This document shows positions 28,201 to 32,389 of a stretch of DNA of 64,000 nt, piece after piece. Origin of the DNA: Nematopogon swammerdamellus. Taxonomy: Eukaryota; Arthropoda; Insecta; Lepidoptera; Adelidae. A model generated the notes under the pieces. It did no database searches. It was not told the origin of the DNA and saw nothing but the letters and a program-made list of their open reading frames with translations. Each line of letters opens with the position of its first letter. Position 1 is the first letter of the stretch. The DNA lies in contig OX336343.1 in the NCBI GenBank assembly GCA_946902875.1, forward strand, positions 13,823,361-13,887,360, given 5' to 3'. The position numbers and the translations under genes were made by a program.

Positions 28201-29525
28201 AAATTATTTACGACCAAGTATATTAATAATTATATATTGCAAATAGTGTATCCACTGCCCAGCACGGATTCATGAGGAGTCGGTCCGTGACTACTAATCT
28301 GGCTGTTTACACGGACTTCATTGCCGGAACAATGGACAAAAGGATCCAGGTAGATGCCGTGTACACCGATTACGCTAAATGTTTCGACCGAATCAAGCAT
28401 GATGTGATGATAAGTAAACTGGGCGAGATTGGTATACACGGTGATTTGCTGAGGTGGTTTGCCTCATATATAAAAAACCGCTCGCAGGCAGTGCGTATTG
28501 GAGCTCATACGTCACATTTTGATATAATTCCCTCCGGGGTACCCCAGGGATCCCACCTGGGACCCCTCCTTTTCAATGCATATCTATACGATATCTCTAA
28601 GTGTTTTCATTTTTCTAAATTTATATTGTATGCAGACGATATGAAAATATATTTGCCCGTAAAAGATTATTCCGATTACATCAAACTGCAGAGCGATTTA
28701 GGTAGGGTTAGTGAATACTGTAACGCGAACCTTCTCGATTTAAATGTAGGTAAATGCAAAATCATATCGTTTACACGTAACAAAAATTTTATACATTACG
28801 ATTACAGCATCAAGAACTCTGGTGTGCCGCGAACGAACGTCGTGCCGGACCTGGGAGTTCTGCTGGACTCCAAACTACTTTACGACAAGCACTACGACCA
28901 TATCGTCGCGAAGTCCTACAGGACCCTAGGTTTCGTTCGACGCATATGCGTGCCATTTAAGAGGGTATCCACGCTTAAAACCCTTTATTATGCTTATGTC
29001 CGCAGCACACTGGAGTTCGCTTCTCCTATATGGTCACCGCAGTATAATGTGCACATTAATCGGTTGGAGCGAATCCAAAAAAGATTTGTCAAACACTTGA
29101 ACTATAGGGAGCGAGTCACATTCCCCAGCTACGAGGAGGCGTTGAGACACCACAAGCTGATGTCTCTCGAGAGCAGACGCGCGGTGGCTGACGCTAGCCT
29201 GCTTCACAAAATGCGGCGTGGACTGTCCTGAGCTGGTAGCGAGAGTGCCTCTGCACTGCAGCGCCGCTGGGACGCGCCGCCCGAATCTCTTTCATGTGGG
29301 ACTGTGTCGAACGAATTACGCCAAGTGGTCGACTCTTAATCGGTGCATGGCAGCCTATAACGACTGCTTCAGAGAAATAGAAATTTTTAATGTTAATCAT
29401 AAACCTTTTTTGAGAATAGTTAAAAACACTCTGGAGCAGTCTGAATAGGTGCCTACCCCTTCACCTTCCCCAATCACCACAAAACACGCACAGACACACA
29501 CCCTCACACAAACTGACACCCTCTA

Positions 29526-29557
<32 letters not shown>

Positions 29558-31933
29558 CCTCACACACCCTCACACACACACACACACCCTCTCACACCCT
29601 CACACACACCCTCACACACCCTCACACATTGACATTAGCTATAAAAAAATATAAATATGTTTTTAAATATCTCGTAGTTGACGTTGTTTTGTTGTATTGT
29701 ATTATATTTTATTTAAAATGTGAAACTTTGTAATTGGCTTTCCTATTTGTAATTGTTATTTTTAAAATATCCATGTGTATAGCTGTTAAGTTTTCTTATC
29801 CATAAATAAATAAATAAATAAAAGTACGCTAAGGGGGGATTCTGTATCATATAGGGAGTAGAACCTACATATTATATACAATTTTTTGGACCTTGGGCTT
29901 TCTTTTATGTATAATATTTTTTTATGTATTTAAATAAAAAAATAGATGGTTGATTTTTATAGCCTAATCGATTGAGTTTCATAACAGTAACAAGTAAAAA
30001 AGTCTTCATTACCATTTTGAAGTAACACGTGTGAGTTGGTAAAAAAAATCAAATTCTTTCTATTACTAATAAAACTAAAATTGTGGTTTTCCACAATTTC
30101 TGAAAGAAAGAGATCTATGCATTGGAAGACTTTTTTTGTTCCTGGCATGAAACTGAAACGTATAAGAAATTATTTTTTTTTACATTTTACATAAAAAAAA
30201 TTTTTTTTTGTAAAAAAAAAATCTTTGTTCTTAAAAAGTGATCTATTTGCGATACAGAACCTCTTAGCGTACTATTAACTAAATTTCAAAGACCTTATAT
30301 ACGTTGGTAGGGAACAGTACCCTAGTGGAAGAGGACCCTCAGAGAAGGGGCGGGATAGGGCGATAGAGAATCTGTGAATGAACGAAAGGGACAGTCGTAC
30401 TCGATTATGTACATAATCGTAAGTCAATTTAAAGGCCGCTGCATACGTAGCGGGGCGCCGGCGGGAGCGGAGCGGAGCAGGGAAATATTCCCCATAACAA
30501 TATATTATATCCCGCTCCGCTCCCGCTCCGCCGCAGGCCGCTGCATACGTAGCGGGGCGCCGGCGGGGCGGGGGCGGGGCGAGCTTTTCTGCAGAATCCT
30601 CAGGAACTAGTGCAAGCACGTGTTTATACGCGGCGGGGCGGGAGCGGAGCGGCGGCGGAGCGGGAGCGGAGCGGGAGTGGAGCGGGATATATATAATATA
30701 TTCTTATGGAGAATATTTCCCCGCTCCGCTCCGCCCCCGCCGGCGCCACGCTACGTATGCAGCGGACTCTAATAGATTTTTCGGTGTTTTGGATTAAAAA
30801 AAAATATTTTTTTTTAAATGCAAAACCTTTATTTATCTTTATTTGAGATCAGTTATTATTTATTATGCAAAGTTTCATCATCTAATTTTAAGTATTTATT
30901 TAATAATAGCGGTTTTATTAGATGGTTTGGAGGTAACTTTGAAATGTTTTTCTATCGAGAAAATTTAATAAAGTGTTCGCCATCGATAAAACCTAGCATT
31001 AGTACTCAACTTTTTTTTTGTATACTGACACGGTTTACATCACCTACTACATCCGTGATGTTAGCCCATAACACCTTGGTCAACTAAGTGCCATGTCAGT
31101 GCTTCCCTTCGGTCGTGCCGGCTACACTGATCTTGACTGAAAACACGAAGTATTTAAATAGCCTTTGCATTCAGTGCAGTGGTACCAAACCGGGTGGGTT
31201 AAACCCTACCACCTAGTAAGGTAAGAAGGGAATGGATCTACAGTTTTACGTGGAATCCGAAGTGTGCTTACGATCCGACCGACCGCACCACTGAGCTACC
31301 GAGACTGACTTAACGATATATTGATTACAGTGTAATTTTTGCAGTATTGTTGATATAACAGATGATCATGTGAGGCAGTATAGACTCACCCTGATGACCA
31401 ACCCATACTTGCATGACAGTTTGAAATTCCTGATTGATATCAAACAGATTCATTATTCCCCATAGTTCTCAAAATATCTTATGAAATTATTGCTCCTTTC
31501 CCAGTAATCTCACCGTCTTTTTTTTTTATTGAAAGCGCGATATGTGGCGCCGAGCCACCCATTAGGTGTCTAACGACGCCAATAGACATTCGGTCGTATG
31601 CGAGGGGTTGCGAATGCCATACCGGCCTGACAGGTGCCCATTCACACTCTTGAAGGACCCGAGATGGTACCTGGGGGGAAATATATGATACTATCATGAC
31701 CCGAACCAGTTTACATGTCAATTTGGTCTCGCAATTTGACATTGTTTGTTACTGTATCGTTGCAGATAATGTTTGGTGCAGTGAGTGCGGTAATATGCGC
31801 GATAGTGCTGTTCGTGGCACTTTACGTGTACTCCGAAGTCTTCTGGAGCTGCGAAAATTCAGAAGTTTGGGACACGCGCCTAGGGCAGGATACCACGAAA
31901 ACAGATGGGGGGGGCGATACGGAGCCGACATGA
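1215..31933 (+). CDS. Indy-like: Gene A: SLC13 / INDY-like di-tricarboxylate transporter, 15 exons
   Basis: Predicted multi-pass plasma-membrane carrier of the SLC13 family, which moves citrate, succinate and related acids, usually with sodium. Exons: 1215-1219, 2025-2151, 2782-2934, 3269-3384, 3499-3613, 3771-3885, 3977-4037, 4161-4274, 4433-4532, 4624-4751, 4833-4924, 5002-5097, 5369-5562, 16831-16968, 31766-31933. Every junction is GT-AG, frame is kept throughout, and the sum is 1722 bases (573 residues plus stop), the length of Drosophila INDY. Family landmarks in order: HWRGILGSLVPIVLIPL near residue 22, FPLPVTGTIPIFAFPMLGI near 62, the PWAYLFMLGGSVALIDGSEK block near 400, and PLALGLACSLTF near 480. 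Odd: the Ser-Asn pairs of both sodium-site hairpins are replaced (Leu151-Lys152 and Ser457-Phe458), so sodium coupling may be lost. The first exon is the least certain part. Two very long TE-filled introns precede the last two exons. Confidence 0.85.
2025..2151 (+). CDS. Indy-like: Gene A exon 2
   Basis: Acceptor after CATCTTCACCCTCAG, donor GTCAGT. Encodes SEAPVPLKPIDRVRSILELH and then WRGILGSLVPIVLIPLAISG, the first transmembrane segment of SLC13 proteins. Ends in phase 0. Confidence 0.85.
2782..2934 (+). CDS. Indy-like: Gene A exon 3
   Basis: Acceptor TTGCAG, donor GTAAGT. Encodes MCMYVWACMALLWIIQPFPL and PVTGTIPIFAFPMLGIVNTS, which matches the INDY MAIFWVTEALPLYVTSMIPI block. In phase 0 at both ends. 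Confidence 0.9.
3269..3384 (+). CDS. Indy-like: Gene A exon 4
   Basis: Acceptor TTTGACAG, donor GTAACT. Encodes DMSAMLITGSMLWSLLNNSK followed by VDKRFFCWLLKLAGPSHPK. It corresponds to the DTLVMFMGGIMVALAVE block of INDY but is clearly diverged. Confidence 0.8.
3499..3613 (+). CDS. Indy-like: Gene A exon 5, first Na-site hairpin region (altered)
   Basis: Acceptor CTGGCAG, donor GTAGGT. Encodes LLLAVCVSSALLSMVTLKML and VVVMMMPLVEELLIKMQS. In INDY the aligned stretch carries Ser-Asn followed by AACTAMM; here those positions read Leu-Lys followed by MLVVVMM, so the sodium-binding pair is missing. Confidence 0.8.
3771..3885 (+). CDS. Indy-like: Gene A exon 6
   Basis: Acceptor TTTATGCAG, donor GTGAGA. 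Encodes VGQEAPYTTKSDPPNLPVTS and ANKLASIYYLAVGSSAAI; compare the PPYPTKITLCYYLGIAYASS block of INDY. Ends in phase 1. Confidence 0.85.
3977..4037 (+). CDS. Indy-like: Gene A exon 7
   Basis: Acceptor TTTTCAG, donor GTAAGC. Encodes SIGFINASMVTLTFLAQME. The family motif GTIIGTATNL is replaced by GFINASMVTL. Confidence 0.8.
4161..4274 (+). CDS. Indy-like: Gene A exon 8
   Basis: Acceptor TACTTGCAG, donor GTAAAT. Encodes RYPRLTEEFCFLRFAMFTFP and VMVVMLLLNYAYLLILL, a transmembrane segment matching the FMFYSVPSMLVYTLLTFVFL region of INDY. Confidence 0.85.
4433..4532 (+). CDS. Indy-like: Gene A exon 9
   Basis: Acceptor TTTTCAG, donor GTAGGT. Encodes PATRKFSPSGCKTLSTFLND and KHASLGEWDFHQW, the cytoplasmic loop before the second half of the carrier (LGPMSIHEI in INDY). 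Confidence 0.8.
4624..4751 (+). CDS. Indy-like: Gene A exon 10
   Basis: Acceptor TTTTCAG, donor GTAACT. Encodes AATISMFLLVLLLILRYPVT and SGWGTMVQDSMAPPEALVIQ. The donor choice removes an apparent in-frame stop (TAGTAA) directly at the junction. Confidence 0.8.
4833..4924 (+). CDS. Indy-like: Gene A exon 11
   Basis: Acceptor TGCTCCAG, donor GTAAGT. Encodes IRDSAICALFVVALHSIPAD and TELFKYCKYS; INDY has DIRNSMPTIFVVVMCFMLPA. Same length (92 bases) and phase as the matching exon of gene B. Confidence 0.9.
5002..5097 (+). CDS. Indy-like: Gene A exon 12
   Basis: Acceptor TTGTTACAG, donor GTGAGC. Encodes KGKLPPVKARTSIMTWATSN and QNTPWAYLFMLG, the PWGLVFLLG block of INDY. Confidence 0.9.
5187..5331. 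mobile_element. Harbinger-type MITE, 145 bp
   Basis: Terminal inverted repeats GGCCCACTTGCACCAACAC and GTGTTGGTGCAAGTGAGCC (one mismatch) are flanked by TAA on both sides (5184-5186, 5332-5334). Three-base TAA/TWA duplications are typical of PIF/Harbinger elements. It sits in the intron between exons 12 and 13 of gene A and has no coding capacity. Confidence 0.8.
5369..5562 (+). CDS. Indy-like: Gene A exon 13, second Na-site hairpin region (altered)
   Basis: Acceptor CATTCTAG, donor GTAATC. Encodes GGSVALIDGSEKSGLHETFS and later IAFANVVSFVAACGILMPII. Where INDY and gene B read Ser-Asn-Val, this exon reads Ser-Phe-Val. It has 194 bases, the same as the gene B exon at 58060-58253. Confidence 0.9.
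5737..5911. repeat. Foldback (inverted repeat) ~175 bp
   Basis: About 40 bases around 5738-5777 (CGGCTCTCATGTTTTCTACC) recur as the reverse complement at 5868-5909. The spacer is about 90 bp. Probably a MITE remnant in intron 13 of gene A. Confidence 0.65.
6173..7000. mobile_element. Foldback/MITE with AGGGTTCCGTA ends, split by a SINE
   Basis: AGGGTTCCGTA at 6173 and its reverse complement TACGGAACCCT at 6990-7000 bound the unit. A short TCTGTTCGTCCATCCGACCG stretch near 6220 resembles the pyrimidine-rich TGTCCGTCCG block in related elements at 35.4, 51.2 and 63.3 kb. A tRNA-type SINE (6472-6882) is inserted inside. Confidence 0.6.
6472..6882 (+). mobile_element. tRNA-derived SINE
   Basis: The head resembles a tRNA of the Ser/Leu type: A-box GGTGGCCGAGTGGTTTGGGC, B-box GGTTCGAATCC near 6525-6535. 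The body runs about 330 bp and ends in an A-run after CCGGATCACAT. The lack of a 3' acceptor structure and the long body argue against a functional tRNA gene. A second, head-less copy lies at 62140-62320 on the minus strand. Confidence 0.75.
7153..7450. repeat. LINE 3'-tail fragments
   Basis: AGCTGACCCGGCGGACTTCG followed by an AAATCGGTCCAGGCG tail, then CCCCGCGGCTTTGCTCGGGT near 7440. These GC-rich blocks with 'aaatcggt' tails are common at the 3' ends of arthropod non-LTR elements. No coding part is present. Confidence 0.5.
7690..9590. repeat. Complex satellite, GGAATCGTATGGTCACCC family, ~300-bp higher-order period
   Basis: About 1.9 kb of related short blocks, each built on GGAATCG(T/C)ATGGTCACCC, a T-run, and CCATTTGTCCCACAT. 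Blocks repeat every 60-100 bp, but the best match is at ~300 bp: CATTTGTCCCACATGTCG at 7741 and 8041, and CAGCCCTGCACAATT at about 8954, 9258 and 9557. The short open frames here are products of the repeat and not genes. Confidence 0.9.
9840..10135 (+). repeat. LINE 3'-tail fragments
   Basis: GCGAAATCGGTACAGCTGCT, then GCCCGCGGCTCCGCCCGC near 9930, and AAATCGGTTCAGTGGTTCTC with GACAGACAGACA near 10050-10095. This is the usual form of insect RTE/CR1-group 3' ends. No RT coding is present. Confidence 0.55.
10136..10445. other. No gene recognised
   Basis: A GGAAGGAAGGAAGG microsatellite lies at about 10140-10160, then unremarkable sequence. If the gypsy element still has a 3' LTR it should be here, but I cannot match it to anything beyond 15.5 kb. 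Confidence 0.35.
10446..10805 (-). pseudogene. Gypsy integrase C-terminal region
   Basis: Open frame of 119 codons. It carries RVFRTSKYEPLVDEVELMEG and VSNRHLAPY, typical of the small-barrel C-terminal part of gypsy integrases of the CsRn1-like type. It is joined by frame changes to the core at 10961-11270. Confidence 0.7.
10961..11270 (-). pseudogene. Gypsy integrase catalytic core, broken
   Basis: MITVVDEYSRFPFAFPCYDL and later GMPAYIHSDRGGSFMSAEL show the first two acidic residues of the DDE core. Upstream, PFERWALDFKGPIP is followed by an in-frame stop. The 5' side is cut at a TTAA by the piggyBac insertion. Confidence 0.8.
11275..13398 (-). mobile_element. piggyBac-type DNA transposon inserted in gypsy integrase
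   Basis: Perfect 13-bp inverted ends CCCATATATGCCC (11275-11287) and GGGCATATATGGG (13386-13398) are each bordered by TTAA (11271-11274, 13399-13402), the piggyBac target. The element is 2124 bp. The gypsy integrase reading resumes on both sides, so the insertion came after the retroelement. The transposase inside is broken. Confidence 0.93.
11525..13000 (-). pseudogene. piggyBac transposase remnant
   Basis: In order from the N-terminal side: an acidic stretch (about 12780-12960), then IKVRPLFDMLNKKF (12520-12570), then a broken spot where the first catalytic Asp should be. Next come MILYYGRHGCKQHIRGKAIR (12124-12483) with FFDNFF-like CDNFFTGLLL, the MDRLDANIGTYRIAIRGKKW block (11642-11917), and a C-terminal cysteine-rich domain RCAYCKNMTVTLCQKCCVNL near 11570-11640. 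Several stops and frameshifts are present, and a large N-terminal part of the catalytic domain is missing. Confidence 0.85.
13403..13597 (-). pseudogene. Gypsy integrase zinc-binding N-terminal region
   Basis: ELHSSLCHPGITRMTRWIRT gives the His...His-Pro-Gly motif of the HHCC domain. It ends at the piggyBac TTAA. Confidence 0.7.
13658..14050 (-). pseudogene. Gypsy RT palm (YLDD) and RNase H remnant
   Basis: MYSYLDDIVVCGYDKADHDR contains the RT YLDD box. The frame then jumps from KTKLFGYFPRSVPFPSRRPV to DFFSRTLSDSERRHSSLEKE of RNase H, so the RT thumb/connection and the first RNase H catalytic residues are deleted. Confidence 0.8.
14104..14520 (-). pseudogene. Gypsy RT fingers/palm N-terminal part
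   Basis: VIDYSKTINKFTQLEAYRLP and HHVFSKIDLRSAYHQIPITE show the conserved RT block with its first catalytic Asp. A frameshift near 14104 separates it from the YLDD block. Confidence 0.8.
14521..14860 (-). pseudogene. Gypsy aspartic protease region, motif altered
   Basis: The expected Asp-Thr-Gly-Ser reads Asp-Thr-Cys-Ser-Thr at about 14848, followed by NTFIN. A later LLIMRDLCADVLLGKDVF matches the flap-to-C-terminal ILG/LLG block of retroviral-type proteases. Confidence 0.6.
15000..15533 (-). pseudogene. Gypsy gag with CCHC knuckle
   Basis: 177 open codons: a helical capsid-like part (NEIYARHKLANRLQQPAETI), then CFLCGQDQRHRRQKC, a CCHC-like knuckle, and a further CLKC. Start and end are probably truncated. 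Confidence 0.7.
15912..16350 (-). pseudogene. YqaJ-like recombinase/exonuclease domain remnant
   Basis: Three overlapping frames together give one YqaJ-type nuclease domain. DSVVEVKCPYNVFDVAPLQD holds the E-V/I-K-C-P-Y active-site motif. It is followed by LKRNHDYYYQVQGQLHITKR, the YYxQxQ motif, and then FWEMSMITKLDFFYQKCMLK and EIIDPRKPRK. Two frameshifts (about 16170 and 16080) break it. The family is known from phage recombinases and from host or transposon-linked proteins of insects. A minus-strand open stretch at about 16650-16790 ending at a GTAAGT donor could be an upstream exon of the same gene. Its source (host gene or TE) is not clear. Confidence 0.65.
16831..16968 (+). CDS. Indy-like: Gene A exon 14
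   Basis: Acceptor GATGATGTAG, donor GTGAGT. Encodes GTAMKHCPLIPPLALGLACS and LTFTLPYPDTPPSAVQSLGN then VRTKRL, matching PLYLILPAGLACSMAFHLPV and the NIRTKDM end of the same block in INDY. It stands alone between 11.3-kb and 14.8-kb introns. It has 138 bases, as in gene B. Confidence 0.9.
17460..18225 (-). pseudogene. MULE-type transposase remnant
   Basis: RGHGTRILVFCQGWAKEVLN is followed by TAKEIFVDGTFRVCTPPFKK, the DGTF block typical of MULE transposases in insect FLYWCH-like proteins. Further on are LRDTRRIISLVTVLPVITRD and DDFGMEHFLTYFQTYLL, separated by stops. It lies just downstream of gene A exon 14, opposite in strand. Confidence 0.55.
18246..18530. mobile_element. MITE-like repeat, copy 1
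   Basis: Starts with TTTTTGACGTGATAACGTC and ACACCGGCTGCACGCACGAA, ends near GACGTTATCACGTAAAACTA. The ends are roughly inverted (TGACGTGAT.. / ..ATCACGT). It recurs at 18541 and 19350. Confidence 0.6.
18541..18690. mobile_element. MITE-like repeat, copy 2 (interrupted)
   Basis: TTTTTTAACGTGATGACGTC with the same ACACCGGCTGCACGCACGAA body. It contains a local duplication of CCTGTGTGTGCAAGCGAGAG. It is cut by the tRNA-like repeat at 18695. Confidence 0.5.
18695..18830 (-). repeat. tRNA-like SINE head, minus strand
   Basis: Reverse complement has TAGCCGTGTGGTTTAAGACG (A-box-like) and GGGTTCGAGGCTCGC (B-box). Probably a different SINE family from the one at 6472. Confidence 0.5.
19125..19200 (+). 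repeat. Possible tRNA-like SINE head
   Basis: GTGAGCTTGTAAGAGTGGTA followed 45 bases later by GGGTTCGAATCCC, at A/B-box spacing, then a T-rich run. It does not fold as a full tRNA that I can see. Confidence 0.35.
19350..19660. mobile_element. MITE-like repeat, copy 3
   Basis: TTTTGACGTGATGACGTCAC at the left and CCACGTCATCACGTAAAACT near 19625 at the right, with an inverted-end relation and a middle that differs from copy 1. Confidence 0.55.
19676..20138 (-). mobile_element. Composite SINE (5S-rRNA-like head), tail fragment plus longer copy
   Basis: A ~120-bp tail fragment (19676-19798) lies beside a longer copy (19800-20138). On the minus strand the longer copy has GTTGCTTAATAAC reading as TTAAGCAACC, then GCGCGGTCA and GATGGGTGACCGC, matching the internal control region of 5S rRNA. 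The tRNA-like head seen in other copies is cut off. Confidence 0.7.
20150..21840. other. Unassigned, may include LINE 5' UTR
   Basis: No protein recognised. GGCTTGTTCCACTAG at about 20510 resembles repeat edges at 17040, 27800 and 30300. The part from roughly 20650 on may be the 5' UTR of the LINE starting at 21848, but I cannot place its boundary. Confidence 0.35.
21848..23504 (+). pseudogene. LINE ORF1: coiled coil, basic linker, SGNH-like domain (one frameshift)
   Basis: First frame 21848-22897: a heptad-rich coiled coil (LLQQQIEELQALNSQLLAEQ and later blocks to about residue 150), a Ser/Pro/Thr-rich linker, then lysine-rich APKKKKKGTKKN. The second frame, overlapping from 22767, carries RRVLILSDEHGRGMAQHYRE and SDIVILMTGAAAANVD, which resemble block I and a later block of SGNH/GDSL esterases in CR1 ORF1. 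The usual nucleophile Ser after Asp reads Glu. A frameshift between 22767 and 22897 joins the two. Expected role: nucleic-acid binding and assembly of the retrotransposition particle. Confidence 0.7.
23590..26482 (+). pseudogene. LINE ORF2: APE endonuclease and reverse transcriptase, broken
   Basis: Endonuclease: IGHQNVQGLRGK, then DIFCVSESWTDS (catalytic Glu), SIIICGDFNVRF (Asp/Asn pair) and [81 protein letters not shown] and the FADD catalytic box near 25655. Frame changes fall at about 23655 and 24170, and one in-frame stop at 25256. The RT part from 25328 to 26482 is otherwise open for 384 codons. Confidence 0.85.
27840..27879. repeat. Left arm of inverted repeat around LINE 2
   Basis: ATATAAGGTCTTTGAAAATT followed by AGTTAATAGTAC; the reverse complement with few changes is at 30266-30300. 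Confidence 0.65.
27954..29448 (+). pseudogene. Jockey-type reverse transcriptase, broken
   Basis: KGPGSDKIPPYFAKKCAMEL, VVPIHKSGPKQKVEN then a stop before RPVSILSVFSKLFEKII. The main open frame 28272-29231 has DAVYTDYAKCFDRIKHDVMI, IPSGVPQGSHLGPLLFNAYL, FILYADDMKIYLPV (YADD box) and LNRLERIQKRFVKHL-like C-terminal blocks. The frame shifts near 29225 for the last 70 codons. About 1.5 kb, without the endonuclease. Confidence 0.85.
29470..29635. repeat. (CA)n / CACACCCT microsatellite
   Basis: Nearly uninterrupted CACACA and CACACCCT units in the 3' UTR of LINE 2. Confidence 0.9.
29822..30270. mobile_element. Foldback/MITE with AGTACGCTAAG ends
   Basis: AGTACGCTAAGGGGGGATTC at the left; GAACCTCTTAGCGTACT at the right is its reverse complement with small changes. 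AT-rich interior with long A and T runs. Confidence 0.55.
30434..30765. mobile_element. Very GC-rich foldback, GGAGCGGAGCGG arms
   Basis: CCGCTGCATACGTAGCG followed by GGGCGCCGGCGGG at about 30436 and again at 30537; the reverse complement CGCTACGTATGCAGCGG closes the unit at 30765. The arms are runs of GGAGCGGAGC and its complement around short AT-rich spacers. No coding capacity. Confidence 0.75.
31013..31309 (-). mobile_element. Composite SINE family, tRNA-headed copy without 5S segment
   Basis: On the minus strand it begins GTCAGTCTCGGTAGCTCAGT, a tRNA A-box-like head, then GGTGCGGTCGGTCGG and directly GGATTCCACGTAAAACTG. The 5S-like piece present at 19.8 and 55.7 kb is missing. The 3' body (CGTGATG.. 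/ ..TAACACC) is shared. Confidence 0.65.
31766..31933 (+). CDS. Indy-like: Gene A exon 15 (terminal)
   Basis: Acceptor GTATCGTTGCAG. Encodes IMFGAVSAVICAIVLFVALY and VYSEVFWSCENSEVWDTRLG, the last transmembrane segment, then a short polar tail with three glycines, ending in TGA. The position and phase match the terminal exon of gene B. Confidence 0.85.
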   Translation: MMFGAVSAVICAIVLFVALYVYSEVFWSCENSEVWDTRLGQDTTKTDGGGDTEPT

Positions 31934-32260
31934 TTGATAGCTCGCGCCTTTTCACTTACATTTTGATGAGCTATTTCAGTGCATTTTATTATTTCCGTTT
32001 TATATTGTTAAGTTTTTAGTTTTTAGTTTAGTTTTTAGTACTGTGTAGTTTGTTTATTTGCATTATATTTGATTGTGAACGCCGTTTGAGGTATTCTTAA
32101 AGAAATACAGATTATTTGAAAAAAATATTATCGGTTCATGTGTGTTTCATTTATTTTCAAATTGTCGATAAATTATAATTCAGCAAAATAATACATAAAG
32201 TCATGAAAATTACTTCACATTATAACACAAATTGTAAAAAAGAACAAAATTAATATTTGG
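31934..32260. promoter_or_regulatory. Shared 3' end of convergent genes A and B
   Basis: Only 327 bp separate the stop codons. For gene B, AATAAA lies on the minus strand at 32150-32155. For gene A the best signal is the variant AATACA at 32104-32109. If both are used, the two 3' UTRs end within a few tens of bases of each other and may overlap. Confidence 0.55.
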
Positions 32261-32389
32261 CTACGTTGTATCCTCGGTGTTAGCCCAATCTGGGAGGGTG
32301 TCCACGTCCCAGAAAAGCCTGACGTACGTCATCATGAAGAACCAGGTGATCAAAAACACGAGGAGCGTAGTGCCCGAACCAGCTACGAC
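32261..32389 (-). CDS. Indy-like: Gene B terminal exon
   Basis: Acceptor ATGTACAG. Encodes VVAGSGTTLLVFLITWFFMM, then TYVRLFWDVDTLPDWANTED, then TAG. It matches the last membrane span and the short FPEWA-like tail of INDY. Confidence 0.88.
   Translation of the reverse strand, partial: VVAGSGTTLLVFLITWFFMMTYVRLFWDVDTLPDWANTEDTT

Larger units (their letters stand above)
27880..29825 (+). mobile_element. Jockey-type LINE, 5'-truncated
   Basis: Carries only the RT half of ORF2, an RT C-terminal region, a CA-rich 3' UTR and a (TAAA)n tail at 29803-29822. Endonuclease and ORF1 are absent, which is the usual 5' truncation. Confidence 0.8.
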
